Positions 25,839-37,498 of a DNA stretch of 64,000 bases are shown in pieces. The notes beneath the pieces were generated by a model, which saw nothing but the letters and a program-made list of their open reading frames with translations, made no database searches and was not told where the DNA came from. The DNA lies in NCBI GenBank assembly GCA_000378885.1, contig KB900461.1, positions 1 to 64,000 on the forward strand, in the 5' to 3' direction. This stretch comes from an actinobacterium SCGC AAA044-N04 (GTDB taxonomy: Bacteria > Actinomycetota > Actinomycetes > Nanopelagicales > Nanopelagicaceae). Position numbers and translations under genes: made by a program. Positions within the stretch are counted from its first letter, which is position 1. Each line of letters begins with the position of its first letter.

Positions 25839-26462
25839 ATGTCGGGATGGATTCATCACACTGCAGATTGGCTAATAGCTAATAATTTGCAAACCCCACT
25901 ATTTATTCTTCTCATTTTCCTTGCATTTGCTGAAGCTGCTGCATTTGTGGGCTTTGTATTACCAGGCGAAACATCCTTATTAATTGGTGGAGTGCTTGCC
26001 CACGCCCACGTGTGGCCTTTCTGGCTTTTCCTAATTTGCTCGATAGTTGGTGCAATAGCCGGTGATTCTGTTGGTTATGAAGTTGGTAAACATTTTGGCC
26101 CACACATCAAAACAACTCGGTTCGGCAAGCTCGTTGGTGCTAAACGCTGGCGATTAGCTGAGCACATCTTTGATAAATACCATGGTGGTGCAATATTTTT
26201 CGGCCGTGCTCAAGCGCTACTACGTGCTCTTGTTCCATCACTAGCCGGCATGCACCAAGTTCCCTATAGAACGTTTCTGAAATGGAACGCTGCTGGAGGA
26301 ATTGTCTTTAGCACCGTGGTTGTCAGCCTCGGATATCAGTTTGCAAGCTCGCTCTCAACCCTTGAGAAATACCTTAAGTATTGGGCTGCATTATTTTTGT
26401 TTGTAGTTGTGACTTTGGTATTGATTATAAAAAACAAGCTAGAAAAGATGATCGAAGAATAA
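25839..26462 (+). CDS. DedA family membrane protein (second copy)
   Basis: A 207-residue VTT-domain protein with VGFVLPGETSLLIGGVLA near 37, GAIAGDSVGYEVGKHFGP near 70 and FFGRAQALLRALVPSLAGMHQV near 123. It is only distantly similar to the DedA at 914-1519. TAGAGT (25827-25832) sits 6 bases before the ATG and there is no Shine-Dalgarno, so the mRNA is probably leaderless. Confidence 0.92.
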   Translation: MSGWIHHTADWLIANNLQTPLFILLIFLAFAEAAAFVGFVLPGETSLLIGGVLAHAHVWPFWLFLICSIVGAIAGDSVGYEVGKHFGPHIKTTRFGKLVGAKRWRLAEHIFDKYHGGAIFFGRAQALLRALVPSLAGMHQVPYRTFLKWNAAGGIVFSTVVVSLGYQFASSLSTLEKYLKYWAALFLFVVVTLVLIIKNKLEKMIEE

Positions 26463-26468
26463 TTACTT

Positions 26469-27875
26469 TTAAACAATTTCCACTAAGTCGCCATAAGCAG
26501 TTTTTGCAATCTCTTCACGCTTGGCGCGGTAAGCAGGGCTTGCTCCAGTTATTAAGTGTTCAAATCTGGTGGCAGATTTAATTAACTTATGTAGCTCAGC
26601 TGAATCTGTTGAATCACCAAATACTGGAGGTTCTTGCTTGGTTACCTGAACAACAATGTGTGGGTTAATGAATCGATATACCAGCGCAACTCTGCGTAAT
26701 CCTAAATTAGCGACATGGCGTAAACCGCGATTAATATGATCTTGAGCCATTAAACGGATGAAAGTGAAAGTTTTAGCTTTTGCGGGAGCTTGAGCATTTG
26801 CAAGTGAAAACAAGATATCTGCGATCTCTTGGCCGCCAGTTGTGTTTGGAAGTTCTGCGCATTTTGCAGATAAGCCTGCACGCACTTGTGGATCCTGTAG
26901 TTGCTTAACCGTCTTTGTAATATCAGCTAAATCTGCTTGATCTGCCCGTAATGCATAGCCAAAATCATGACACCAACGAGCTCGAGCCTCTTGATCATCG
27001 GTGCCACGAATGTTTGAGACAAACACTGTTGGTACCTGTGCTGGCAATAGCTCGTGCACACCGTTATATCCAGTTGCACAAATACCAGCATCAAATGCAT
27101 GCAACACTTTTGCTAGCGGGAAATAGCGCGCAACTTTTATGTCTAGCCCCTCTGGAGCTAATGAATTTCCATCTTTATCAATGGGAGCTTTAGTTAAAAC
27201 AACTTGCAAATCTTTCCAGCCAAGCAAGCCTTCCAGAGCTGCAGTCATCTTGTGGTTAACATCGCTATCACCTGTTCCCAGTTGAACTAATGCAACTGGG
27301 CGGTTTTGATCAAGACCTAAAGCTTTACGAGCATCTTCGCGAGATAGCGCATCTTCTTTTCTAAAAAGTGAAACAGGAGATGTTAAAATAGAGTCTTTAC
27401 GTTTTGATGTTGGACCAAAATCATAAGCACGAGCAATATCTCCTGGCTCAACAATTGCATCCATCATTTTTGCTTGTAAACCTAAAATGAAGCGCTGCGG
27501 CTTCTTCTGCCACAATCCACGACGAACCCACACAAGTTTTAATTTTGGGTTTGCATTGCGCGCAGCTATTACGCCTGGGTAAGGAACAACACCATCAAAA
27601 GATAAACCTTTTGCATCTGTCTCTTCAACTAATGCTAAAAGGCGATCGCGTAAGTATGCATCCCACTTTTCGCGTGACATCCATAAACGATCTCGCCCTG
27701 GGATGTATTCGCAGCGAATACCCATAAAGGAAGGAATCTCTGCAATTCCACCAGCCATTGAAACGATAATTGGATTTGCAACAGGCTTTAGTGCAAGAGC
27801 CACTGCGCTTGCTCGTGCCAAGTGACCCATTCCAACACCATTGCTGGTTGCAAGGATGATTGTGGGTTTGGACAT
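26469..27875 (-). CDS. GT-B glycosyltransferase (MurG/UGT-like)
   Basis: A 468-residue soluble protein. The N-terminal GVGMGHLARASAVALAL is the glycine-rich acceptor-site motif of GT-B enzymes. The C-terminal half has VQLGTGDSD and FDAGICATGYNGVHELLPAQVPTVFV, resembling the nucleotide-sugar site of MurG/UGT families. The tail after about 360 is not recognised. Acceptor and donor are unknown. TAGGCT lies 7 bases before the ATG. It diverges from potA with a 56-bp gap. Confidence 0.75.
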   Translation of the reverse strand: MSKPTIILATSNGVGMGHLARASAVALALKPVANPIIVSMAGGIAEIPSFMGIRCEYIPGRDRLWMSREKWDAYLRDRLLALVEETDAKGLSFDGVVPYPGVIAARNANPKLKLVWVRRGLWQKKPQRFILGLQAKMMDAIVEPGDIARAYDFGPTSKRKDSILTSPVSLFRKEDALSREDARKALGLDQNRPVALVQLGTGDSDVNHKMTAALEGLLGWKDLQVVLTKAPIDKDGNSLAPEGLDIKVARYFPLAKVLHAFDAGICATGYNGVHELLPAQVPTVFVSNIRGTDDQEARARWCHDFGYALRADQADLADITKTVKQLQDPQVRAGLSAKCAELPNTTGGQEIADILFSLANAQAPAKAKTFTFIRLMAQDHINRGLRHVANLGLRRVALVYRFINPHIVVQVTKQEPPVFGDSTDSAELHKLIKSATRFEHLITGASPAYRAKREEIAKTAYGDLVEIV

Positions 27876-27931
27876 GGCACGAAGCCTATCTATTAGTTAC
27901 TTCTCAGCCCATTTTGAGTAAAGTCAGCGGG

Positions 27932-28903
27932 GTGTCTGGCACTGTGATTGTTTCCATCAAGGGGCTCACCCGATCCTTTGGTGACGTGCGTGCAGTTGCT
28001 GGCGTTGACCTTGATATCTATGAAGGCGAATTCATAACTCTGCTAGGTCCTTCAGGCTCAGGCAAAACAACAGTTCTTCGCATGATTGCAGGTTTTGAGA
28101 AACCAGATTCTGGATTTATTGAATTAGCCGGTAAAGACGTTTCTCAACTTCCTCCCTATGAGCGAGATGTGAACACTGTTTTTCAGGATTACGCACTATT
28201 TCCACATATGAACGTTATAAGCAATATTGAATATGGATTAAAAGTTAAAGGTTTTGCTAAACACGAGTGCAACGCTCGCGCACTTGAAGCTCTTAAGCAA
28301 GTTCGTTTGGAAGGTTATGGTGAAAGAAAACCATCTCAACTCTCAGGCGGACAAAGACAACGCGTAGCACTAGCTCGGGCATTAGTGAATAGACCATCGG
28401 TTTTGCTTCTAGATGAGCCTCTAGGTGCATTGGATTTAAAATTGCGCGAACAGATGCAAATTGAATTGAAGGAGTTGCAGCGGGCCGTTGGGATTACGTT
28501 CATATTTGTAACTCACGATCAAGAAGAAGCGCTGACAATGAGTGATCGAATCGCAGTTTTTAACAATGGAAGAATTGAACAACTAGGCACCCCTCGTGAA
28601 ATTTATGCAAATCCAGTAAGTGCTTTCGTATCTGAGTTTGTTGGTCAAACTAACCGAATTTGCATTGAAAGCGTGAGAATTAATATCCGACCAGAAGCAA
28701 TTACGGTTTCAAAGTCACAAACTTCAGGAAATCGTTCACTACAAGGAACTCTGCGCGATGTAATTTTCGTAGGTGCTACTACACGATATTTAGTAGACAC
28801 AAGCTGTGGCACTGTTATTTCAGTGGTTCCAGTGGGTGAACTCAAAATAGGTGATGCTGTAACAGTCTCATGGGAAAAGGAAAAGGAATTCTTGGTTCAT
28901 TGA
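27932..28903 (+). CDS. potA: Spermidine/putrescine-type ABC transporter ATPase
   Basis: An ABC ATPase of the PotA/CysA group: Walker A GPSGSGKTT, signature LSGGQRQRVALARAL, Walker B VLLLDEPLGALD and switch His in FVTHDQEEALTMSDR, then a C-terminal TOBE-like domain (NIRPEAITVS onward). The frame is open from 27860, which would overlap the divergent glycosyltransferase. GTG at 27932 is preferred because TAAAGT (27919-27924) lies 7 bases before it; GTG at 27944 is the alternative. First gene of potA-potD-potB-potC. Confidence 0.88.
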   Translation: MSGTVIVSIKGLTRSFGDVRAVAGVDLDIYEGEFITLLGPSGSGKTTVLRMIAGFEKPDSGFIELAGKDVSQLPPYERDVNTVFQDYALFPHMNVISNIEYGLKVKGFAKHECNARALEALKQVRLEGYGERKPSQLSGGQRQRVALARALVNRPSVLLLDEPLGALDLKLREQMQIELKELQRAVGITFIFVTHDQEEALTMSDRIAVFNNGRIEQLGTPREIYANPVSAFVSEFVGQTNRICIESVRINIRPEAITVSKSQTSGNRSLQGTLRDVIFVGATTRYLVDTSCGTVISVVPVGELKIGDAVTVSWEKEKEFLVH

Positions 28904-28958
28904 AGAACTAAGGTGCATGTTCAACCGCTGAATATGTTAAGTAAAGATGGAGGTACAG

Positions 28959-30152
28959 ATGCATAAGAAGCGTCTGGTTTCACTAATCGCTGTTGCTTCA
29001 GTAGCAGCGCTCATTCTCGCTGGTTGCAGCTCAGGTAGCGACTCTGCATCCGATAGCGGTGTACCTAAAGTAGACATGATGAAAGAGCTTGGTGCTGGTG
29101 AAGGCCAAGTAAATATCGTTGCTTGGGCTGGATATGTTGAAAATGGTTCAACAGATCCAAATGTTGACTGGGTTACTGGTTTCGAAAAAGAAACTGGTTG
29201 CAAAGTAAACGTTAAGACTGGCGCAACTTCAGATGACATGGTTGCATTGATGAAAACCGGTGAATACGACGTCGTTTCTGCATCAGGTGATGCTTCACTT
29301 CGTCTGATTTATGGTGGCGATGTTGCACCTGTTAACACAGACTTGATTCCAAACTATGCAGACATCTTTGAAAACCTCAAGATGCAGCAATGGAACTCAG
29401 TAGATGGTGTCGCATATGGTGTTCCGCACGGTCGTGGGGCTAACTTATTGGCATATCGCACAGATATTGTTAAGCCTGCACCTACTTCATGGGCTTCAGT
29501 CTTTGATGTGAACTCACCTTATAAGGGCAAGATCACAGCATATGACTCACCTATTTATATTGCTGATGCAGCACTTTATTTGATGGAGACAAAGCCAGAG
29601 CTTGGAATTAAATATCCTTATGCTCTAGATCAAACCCAGTTTGATGCTGCTATTGAGGTTCTAAAGGCTCAGAAGCCACTTATTGGTGAGTACTGGGGCG
29701 ATTACCTCAAGCATGTTGCATCACTTAAATCAGGTGGAACAGTGCTTGGTACAACCTGGCAAGTAAATATCAATCTTGCAAAGGGTGAAGGAACTAAGGT
29801 TGAAGGCATTAAGCCTACAGGCGGTTCAACTGGTTGGTCAGATACATGGATGGTTAGCAGCAAAGCTAAGAATCCAAACTGTGCATACATGTGGATGAAC
29901 CACATTGCATCACCTGCAGCAAATGCAGGCGTTGCAGAATGGTTCGGAGAAGCTCCATCTAATGCAAAGTCTTGCGACCTAACTGCTGATAAGAACCACT
30001 GTGCAACTTTCCATGCTGCAGATGATGCTTACTGGGAAGATGTTTACTACTGGAATACAGCAACTGAGGCATGTCTTGACGGACGTACTGATGTGAAGTG
30101 CGTTCCTTACGCTGAATGGGTCAAAGCTTGGTCCAGCTTGCGTAATTCATAA
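28959..30152 (+). CDS. potD: Spermidine/putrescine-type binding lipoprotein
   Basis: A 397-residue lipoprotein with lipobox LILAGC near residue 20 and a PotD-like fold (VNIVAWAGYVENG, TGEYDVVSASGDASLRL, WQVNINLAKGEG, WMNHIASPAAN). The ATG at 28959 has GGAGG six bases upstream; the upstream in-frame ATG at 28947 contains that ribosome site and is rejected. A strong terminator follows directly, keeping the binding protein in excess over the permeases. Confidence 0.92.
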   Translation: MHKKRLVSLIAVASVAALILAGCSSGSDSASDSGVPKVDMMKELGAGEGQVNIVAWAGYVENGSTDPNVDWVTGFEKETGCKVNVKTGATSDDMVALMKTGEYDVVSASGDASLRLIYGGDVAPVNTDLIPNYADIFENLKMQQWNSVDGVAYGVPHGRGANLLAYRTDIVKPAPTSWASVFDVNSPYKGKITAYDSPIYIADAALYLMETKPELGIKYPYALDQTQFDAAIEVLKAQKPLIGEYWGDYLKHVASLKSGGTVLGTTWQVNINLAKGEGTKVEGIKPTGGSTGWSDTWMVSSKAKNPNCAYMWMNHIASPAANAGVAEWFGEAPSNAKSCDLTADKNHCATFHAADDAYWEDVYYWNTATEACLDGRTDVKCVPYAEWVKAWSSLRNS

Positions 30153-30157
30153 GTAAT

Positions 30158-30197
30158 AAACCGGGCGTGGGTTAATTCCCACGCCCGGTTTTCTTTA
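30158..30197 (+). terminator. Intra-operon terminator between potD and potB
   Basis: A perfect 14-bp stem, AAACCGGGCGTGGG (30158-30171) with CCCACGCCCGGTTT (30178-30191), a 6-base loop and then TCTTTATT. Strong rho-independent form; partial read-through would feed potB-potC. Confidence 0.88.
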
Positions 30198-30214
30198 TTA
30201 GAAAGGAGTCGTAG

Positions 30215-31074
30215 GTGTTAAATTCTTTATCGAACTATTTGCATAAAAAAGATCGCCTGCGGCTCGTTGCACTTTTAACTACCCCTGTCTTATGGCTTGT
30301 AGTTGCTTACTTAGGCGCATTAGCAATGCTTCTTGTAACTGCATTCTTTACGATTGATGGTTTTACAGGAAATGTTATTCAGCAGTTCAATCTAGGTAAT
30401 TTTCAAGACATGCTCACAGATGCTGCCTATAAGAATGTTGTTTTACGAACACTCGGCATTGCAATAAGCGTTACATTGATTTGCTCTGTTCTAGCAATCC
30501 CTATGGCTTTTTATATGGCCAAAATTGCTAGGCCTCGTTCACAAAAGATCCTTGTTGCACTTGTTTTAACTCCACTGTGGGCTTCCTACTTAGTAAAAAT
30601 CTACGCCTGGCGAACAATGCTCGAACCCGGAAACGGTGTCTTGGATTGGCTTCTAGGACCAATAGGGATTCATTCGCCTGGATTTGGTGGGCCTGCAATC
30701 ATTATTGGACTTTCATACCTTTGGCTTCCGTACATGATCTTGCCAATCTATGCAGGGTTGGAGCGCTTACCAAATAATCTCTTGGATGCTTCAGGTGATC
30801 TAGGCGCACACAATTTCTATACTTTTAGAAAAGTAATTCTGCCTCTTATATTCCCTAGCTTGGTTGCTGGGTCGATGTTTACTTTTTCTCTGAGCTTAGG
30901 TGATTACATCACAGCTCAAATTATTGGCGGTAAATTACAGATGCTTGGTAATGTTGTTTATCAAAACTTCAGTATTAATTTACCTTTTGCCGCAACTATC
31001 GCAATGATTCCAGTGTCAATCATGGCTCTTTATCTATACCTCGTGCGCCGCACGGGTGCGTTAGCGAGTATGTA

Positions 31075-31075
<1 letters not shown>
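30215..31075 (+). CDS. potB: Spermidine/putrescine-type ABC permease
   Basis: A 286-residue binding-protein-dependent permease with six hydrophobic segments and the EAA-like loop LPNNLLDASGDLGAHNFYTFRKVILPL near 190. GTG start with AAAGGAG six bases upstream. It overlaps potC by one base (TAATG). Confidence 0.9.
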
Positions 31076-33330
<2,255 letters not shown>

Positions 33331-33346
33331 CATGTAGGATTTAGGG

Positions 33347-34273
33347 ATGTCTAATCCACTTATTTCAGCGCGTGGTTTGACCAAGAAATTCGGAGATTTC
33401 ACCGCGGTCAACGGCATCGACTTCGATGTCTATAAAGGTGAGTCTTTTGGCTTTCTAGGACCAAATGGGGCTGGTAAATCAACAGCTATGCGCATCATTG
33501 GCGCAACCTCACAGCGAACCTCAGGCACGATTTCAATTTTAGGAAAAGATCCAGAACTACATGGACCACAGATCCGTGCTCACTTAGGTGTTGTCCCCCA
33601 GCAAGATAACTTGGATATGCAGTTAAGTGTGGCTGAAAACCTTTATATCTATGGACGCTACTTTGGATTACCTCGCTCATTTGTGAAAGGAAAAGTAGAT
33701 GAACTTCTAGCTTTTGCTCAATTGGAAGAAAAACGTGATGCAAAAGTAGAGACTCTCAGTGGTGGCATGAAGCGCCGCTTAACTATTGCGCGCGCACTTG
33801 TAAGTGAACCTGAAATCTTGATGCTGGATGAACCAACAACGGGATTAGATCCACAAGCACGCCATATTTTGTGGGATCGCTTATTCCGCCTAAAAGAGCA
33901 AGGTGTCACGCTCCTTATTACTACGCACTTTATGGATGAGGCTGAGCAACTCTGTGATCGCCTCATGGTGATGGATAAAGGCTCAATCATGGCCGAAGGA
34001 AGTCCTGCCGCACTTATTAAGGATTATTCAACCAAGGAGGTTCTTGAAGTTCGCTTTGGATCAGATCGCAATCAAGAAATGGCTGACAAGTTGCGCACAA
34101 TGTGTGATCGAATTGAAGAACTACCTGATCGCGTCTTGATGTATACAGAAGATGGCGAAGCTTTACTTGAAAAGATCTATGCCGCCAATCTTCATCCGAA
34201 GACTTCTCTTGTGCGCCGCTCATCTTTAGAAGATGTTTTCTTGCGCCTTACAGGAAGAACTCTGATCGAATAA
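33347..34273 (+). CDS. ABC transporter ATPase, daunorubicin-resistance (DrrA) type
   Basis: A 308-residue exporter ATPase: Walker A GPNGAGKST near 39, Q-loop, signature LSGGMKRRLTIARAL near 138, Walker B ILMLDEPTTGLDP and switch His in TTHFMDEAEQL. The C-terminal extension after about 225 is typical of DrrA/CcmA-like members. It forms an operon with two permeases (1-bp overlap, then directly abutting). Drug, lipid or antibiotic export is possible; the cargo is unknown. Confidence 0.9.
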   Translation: MSNPLISARGLTKKFGDFTAVNGIDFDVYKGESFGFLGPNGAGKSTAMRIIGATSQRTSGTISILGKDPELHGPQIRAHLGVVPQQDNLDMQLSVAENLYIYGRYFGLPRSFVKGKVDELLAFAQLEEKRDAKVETLSGGMKRRLTIARALVSEPEILMLDEPTTGLDPQARHILWDRLFRLKEQGVTLLITTHFMDEAEQLCDRLMVMDKGSIMAEGSPAALIKDYSTKEVLEVRFGSDRNQEMADKLRTMCDRIEELPDRVLMYTEDGEALLEKIYAANLHPKTSLVRRSSLEDVFLRLTGRTLIE

Positions 34274-35112
34274 TGAGTCTTGCTAATATCCGACAGGGAT
34301 CACTCGTTCTTGTAGATGCAGCCCGAGTGCAATCTCGAGGCGCTATCTATGTTGCACAGGCCCGTATCCGCCAGATGATGAAATGGATCTGGATGATTAT
34401 CGGTATTGCAATTGCTAACCCAGTTCTTTATTTAATATCTGTAGGAGTTGGCCTGGGTGGCTTAATTGATCAGAGTGTTGGTCCAGCAGGAGTTGATGGC
34501 GTTAAATATTTAACTTTCCTAGCCCCAGCTTTGCTTGCACAAGCAGCTATTCAAGGAACTATGGATGAAACCATTTACCCAACACTTGAAGGTTTTAAAT
34601 GGCATAAAACTTTTTATTCTATGAACTCAACCCCTTTGTCCGGGGCTCAGATTTCTTATGGTGTTTTTCTTACTGCGCTTTTCCGCGCTTTCTACACCGT
34701 GGTTTTATATTTCGGAGTGATGTGGGCATTCGGTGCACTTGAATCCCCGCGTGCTTGGCTTGCAATCCCAACAGCAATTTTTGCAGGCGCATCCTTTGGT
34801 GCACTCATGCAAGCGATGGCTGGAAAGTTAGAAGATGAAAACATCTTCTTTGTTGTTTTAGGCCGCTTTGTCATGATGCCGCTTTTTATGTTTTCAGGGA
34901 CCTTTTTCCCGCTCACATCGATGCCTTTCTTCCTGCAGTGGATCGGTTGGATCTCACCGCTGTGGCATGCAACTGAGTTAGGACGCCACTTAACCTACGG
35001 TCACGCCATTTCTCCAACAATGATCTGGGTGCACTTCATATTCCTTGGCATCATGCTGGTGCTAGGCCTGTTCTTCTCTGCTCGCATCTTTACGAAGCGA
35101 TTGGCTAAGTAG
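34273..35112 (+). CDS. ABC-2 type permease of the DrrA-like exporter, first subunit
   Basis: A 279-residue ABC-2 membrane protein with about six hydrophobic segments, YLTFLAPALLAQAAIQGTMDE and the C-terminal FSGTFFPLTSMPFFLQWIGW (in part) and PLWHATELGR typical of DrrB-like permeases. It starts within the ATPase stop (TAATG). It is paralogous to the next gene. Confidence 0.88.
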   Translation: MSLANIRQGSLVLVDAARVQSRGAIYVAQARIRQMMKWIWMIIGIAIANPVLYLISVGVGLGGLIDQSVGPAGVDGVKYLTFLAPALLAQAAIQGTMDETIYPTLEGFKWHKTFYSMNSTPLSGAQISYGVFLTALFRAFYTVVLYFGVMWAFGALESPRAWLAIPTAIFAGASFGALMQAMAGKLEDENIFFVVLGRFVMMPLFMFSGTFFPLTSMPFFLQWIGWISPLWHATELGRHLTYGHAISPTMIWVHFIFLGIMLVLGLFFSARIFTKRLAK

Positions 35113-35940
35113 ATGTTTATTCCTATGGCTGTTGCTATCGCCGATGCCCGTGCTGGCAAACGAGGTGAGCGTGTCTACTCTGGTCGTGTTCCACAATTAC
35201 TAGAGCGCGGATTTATTGCTTTTAAATCTTCCACATACATGATCGTTATCTCTGGCTTTATTGAGCCTGTCTTATATCTGCTCTCTTTTGGTTATGGCAT
35301 TGGAAAGCTACTGCCAACAATTGCCGTGGGCGGAGAAAGCATTAAATACGCCGCTTTTATCGCCCCAGCCTTGCTTGCAACAAGTGCCATGAATGGTGCT
35401 ATTTATGACTCAACAATGAACGTGTTCTTTAAACTCAATCACGATCGTATTTACCATGGCATGTTGGCAACTTCAATGGGACCACTTGATGTTGCATTAG
35501 GTGAAATCGGTTGGGCTTTAATCCGCGGGTTCTCTTATGCCTGTGCTTTTATGGCAGTTATTGCACCACTTGGACTAGTAGAAAGTATTTGGGGTTTACT
35601 CGCTATTCCTGCCGCGGTTTTGATTGCTTTTGGTTTTGCTGCCTGCGGTATGGCAGTTACCTCTTATATGAAATCTTTTCAGCAGTTAGAAATTGTGACT
35701 GTTGTATTATTGCCAATGTTTCTATTTTCTGGATCTTTTTATCCCATCAGCGTCTTCCCAGAGTGGCTCCAGTTCACAGTTAATCTGCTGCCGCTTACGC
35801 ATGCAATTAATTTAGTCCGCGGACTTTGTTTAGGAAACTTGGAATTGGCTTTAATAGGCCATGCGCTCTATTTTGTTGTAATGATAGTTATTGGACTTTT
35901 TTTCACAACAAAGCGCTTAAACGCACTTTTTATGAAATAA
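35113..35940 (+). CDS. ABC-2 type permease of the DrrA-like exporter, second subunit
   Basis: A 275-residue paralogue of the preceding permease: YAAFIAPALLATSAMNGAIYDS and FSGSFYPISVFPEWLQ then PLTHAINLVRGL. The ATG follows the previous stop with no gap. Together they suggest a heterodimeric membrane domain. Confidence 0.88.
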   Translation: MFIPMAVAIADARAGKRGERVYSGRVPQLLERGFIAFKSSTYMIVISGFIEPVLYLLSFGYGIGKLLPTIAVGGESIKYAAFIAPALLATSAMNGAIYDSTMNVFFKLNHDRIYHGMLATSMGPLDVALGEIGWALIRGFSYACAFMAVIAPLGLVESIWGLLAIPAAVLIAFGFAACGMAVTSYMKSFQQLEIVTVVLLPMFLFSGSFYPISVFPEWLQFTVNLLPLTHAINLVRGLCLGNLELALIGHALYFVVMIVIGLFFTTKRLNALFMK

Positions 35941-35982
35941 AATCCCTTTTTCCCGCATGACACACCCGGTTTTTTTTGGGGG

Positions 35983-36010
35983 TTGCATTTAAAAAACGGC
36001 ATGAGATACT
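35983..36010 (+). promoter_or_regulatory. Promoter of the class III aminotransferase gene
   Basis: TTGCAT (35983-35988) and GATACT (36005-36010) are separated by 16 bases. This predicts a start near 36017 and an untranslated leader of about 87 bases, long for this window. Confidence 0.45.
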
Positions 36011-36016
36011 TAACCC

Positions 36017-36081
36017 TTAGTTCGAAAGAACTAAAAACCGAACCGGGAGAGTACTTCTCAAACGAGTTTCAAAAGCTGAAA
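36017..36081 (+). promoter_or_regulatory. Structured 5' leader before the aminotransferase gene
   Basis: The leader begins with a perfect 7-bp hairpin capped by GAAA (TTAGTTC-GAAA-GAACTAA, 36017-36034). It continues with a GAGA/TCTC hairpin near 36048-36059 and GTTTC-aaaagct-GAAAC (36065-36081). I do not recognise a known riboswitch. It may be a cis-regulatory RNA or a stability element. Confidence 0.4.
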
Positions 36082-36103
36082 CCTTTGCCGTACAAGTTTT
36101 ACA

Positions 36104-37498
36104 ATGATTACCCAAACTAATCACAGAGAAACATTTAGATTCGTTCCTTCAATATCTACTCCTGTCTCACCTGAGCGAGTAGCCGAACTCCTGAAAGCTG
36201 AATGGGAGTTATTCACCAAGCAAACTGGCAAGAGCGCCGAAGAAAGCAAGCGCTCCTTCAAGTCATTGCCTCTGGGCGTAACTTCAAGCTTTCAGCACTG
36301 GGACCCATATCCAATCTCGATTGTGAGCGCTAAGGGCGCCTGGATGACAGATGTTGATGGTCGCCAGCTCCTCGATCTCTCCATGGGCTTTGGAGCCATG
36401 CTGGCAGGTCACCTGAACCCAACAATCGTTGAGGAAGTAAGGAAGGCACTCGAGAGTGGAACTCTCTTTGTCACCCCTTCTCCTATTTCAACCGATGCTG
36501 CAGAGCGCATCTGTCGCCGCTTTGGAATCGATCAAGTTCGCTTCACTAACTCAGGAACTGAATCAACAATGTATGCCGTTCGCACAGCACGCGCTGCAAC
36601 AGATAAGAATGCAATAGTTAAAATTGAGGGCGGCTATCACGGTAGCTATGACCCATTCGTAGTCTCAAGCAAGCCACCTATCGACAAGATCGGTGATGAA
36701 AACGATCCCATCGCACACGTTCCAGATGGAATTGTTCCAGGTGAAATCTATGTTGTTCCTTATAACAATGCAGATGCCCTAGAGCGCACATTCAAAAAGC
36801 ATGGCTCATCCATTGCTTGTTTCATTCTCGAACCAGTTCTAGAAAACCTAGGCATTGTTTTGCCAGATGAAGGTTACTTAGAGCGAGTTCGCGAACTTTG
36901 CGATGAGTACAACGTTGTTTTAATCTTTGATGAAGTTAAAACAGGTTTAACTGCAGGACATCAAGGCGCTGCACAGCGTTTAGGTGTTACTCCGGACTTA
37001 ATTACCCTTGCAAAATCAATTGGTGGCGGACTTACTTTGGCAGCCTTTGGCGGCAAGAAGAAGTACATGGACTTTGTTACTAATGGAAAAATGGCCCACT
37101 TTGGAACATTTAACGGTAATCCCCTGGCAATGGCTGGTGTTCGCGCAGCTGATGTGATTTTCACAGAAGAATCACTTGCAAAGGCTGAAGGCTTTAACCA
37201 ACAAGCACTTGATCGCATCAATGCAATCATTGAGCAATACCAACTACCAGCGCACACTGTCGGTTTTGGTGTGAAGGGCTGTATTACGTGGTCCACAGAG
37301 CCAGTTCGTAACTACCGTGATTACAAAGCCACAGATTTTGCTGTTGCTGAACTTTCATGGCTGTGGTCACTTAACCGCGGAATCATTACGCCTCCGGGAT
37401 TAGATGAGCAGTGGTTAATCTCGCTGGCTCATGGCCAGAAGGAAGTTGATATTTTGGTGGAGGATTTCGAATCCTTTGCTAAAGCTCTACGCGGGTAA
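36104..37498 (+). CDS. Class III PLP aminotransferase, glutamate-1-semialdehyde aminomutase-like
   Basis: A 464-residue PLP enzyme with the class III layout: LDLSMGFGAMLAGHLNP near 87, FTNSGTESTMYAVRTARA near 147, FDEVKTGLTAGHQG near 275 and the PLP Lys in LITLAKSIGGGL near 306. It is longer than HemL and has an extra N-terminal 50 residues, so it is more likely an amino-acid aminotransferase or mutase than the haem-pathway enzyme. It has its own promoter and structured leader. Its end overlaps pcp by 12 bp. Confidence 0.85.
   Translation: MITQTNHRETFRFVPSISTPVSPERVAELLKAEWELFTKQTGKSAEESKRSFKSLPLGVTSSFQHWDPYPISIVSAKGAWMTDVDGRQLLDLSMGFGAMLAGHLNPTIVEEVRKALESGTLFVTPSPISTDAAERICRRFGIDQVRFTNSGTESTMYAVRTARAATDKNAIVKIEGGYHGSYDPFVVSSKPPIDKIGDENDPIAHVPDGIVPGEIYVVPYNNADALERTFKKHGSSIACFILEPVLENLGIVLPDEGYLERVRELCDEYNVVLIFDEVKTGLTAGHQGAAQRLGVTPDLITLAKSIGGGLTLAAFGGKKKYMDFVTNGKMAHFGTFNGNPLAMAGVRAADVIFTEESLAKAEGFNQQALDRINAIIEQYQLPAHTVGFGVKGCITWSTEPVRNYRDYKATDFAVAELSWLWSLNRGIITPPGLDEQWLISLAHGQKEVDILVEDFESFAKALRG

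Noticed and set aside
36104-37498. Calling the class III aminotransferase hemL
   Set aside because: It has an extra N-terminal region and sits alone with no haem genes; only family-level similarity to glutamate-1-semialdehyde aminomutase is supported.
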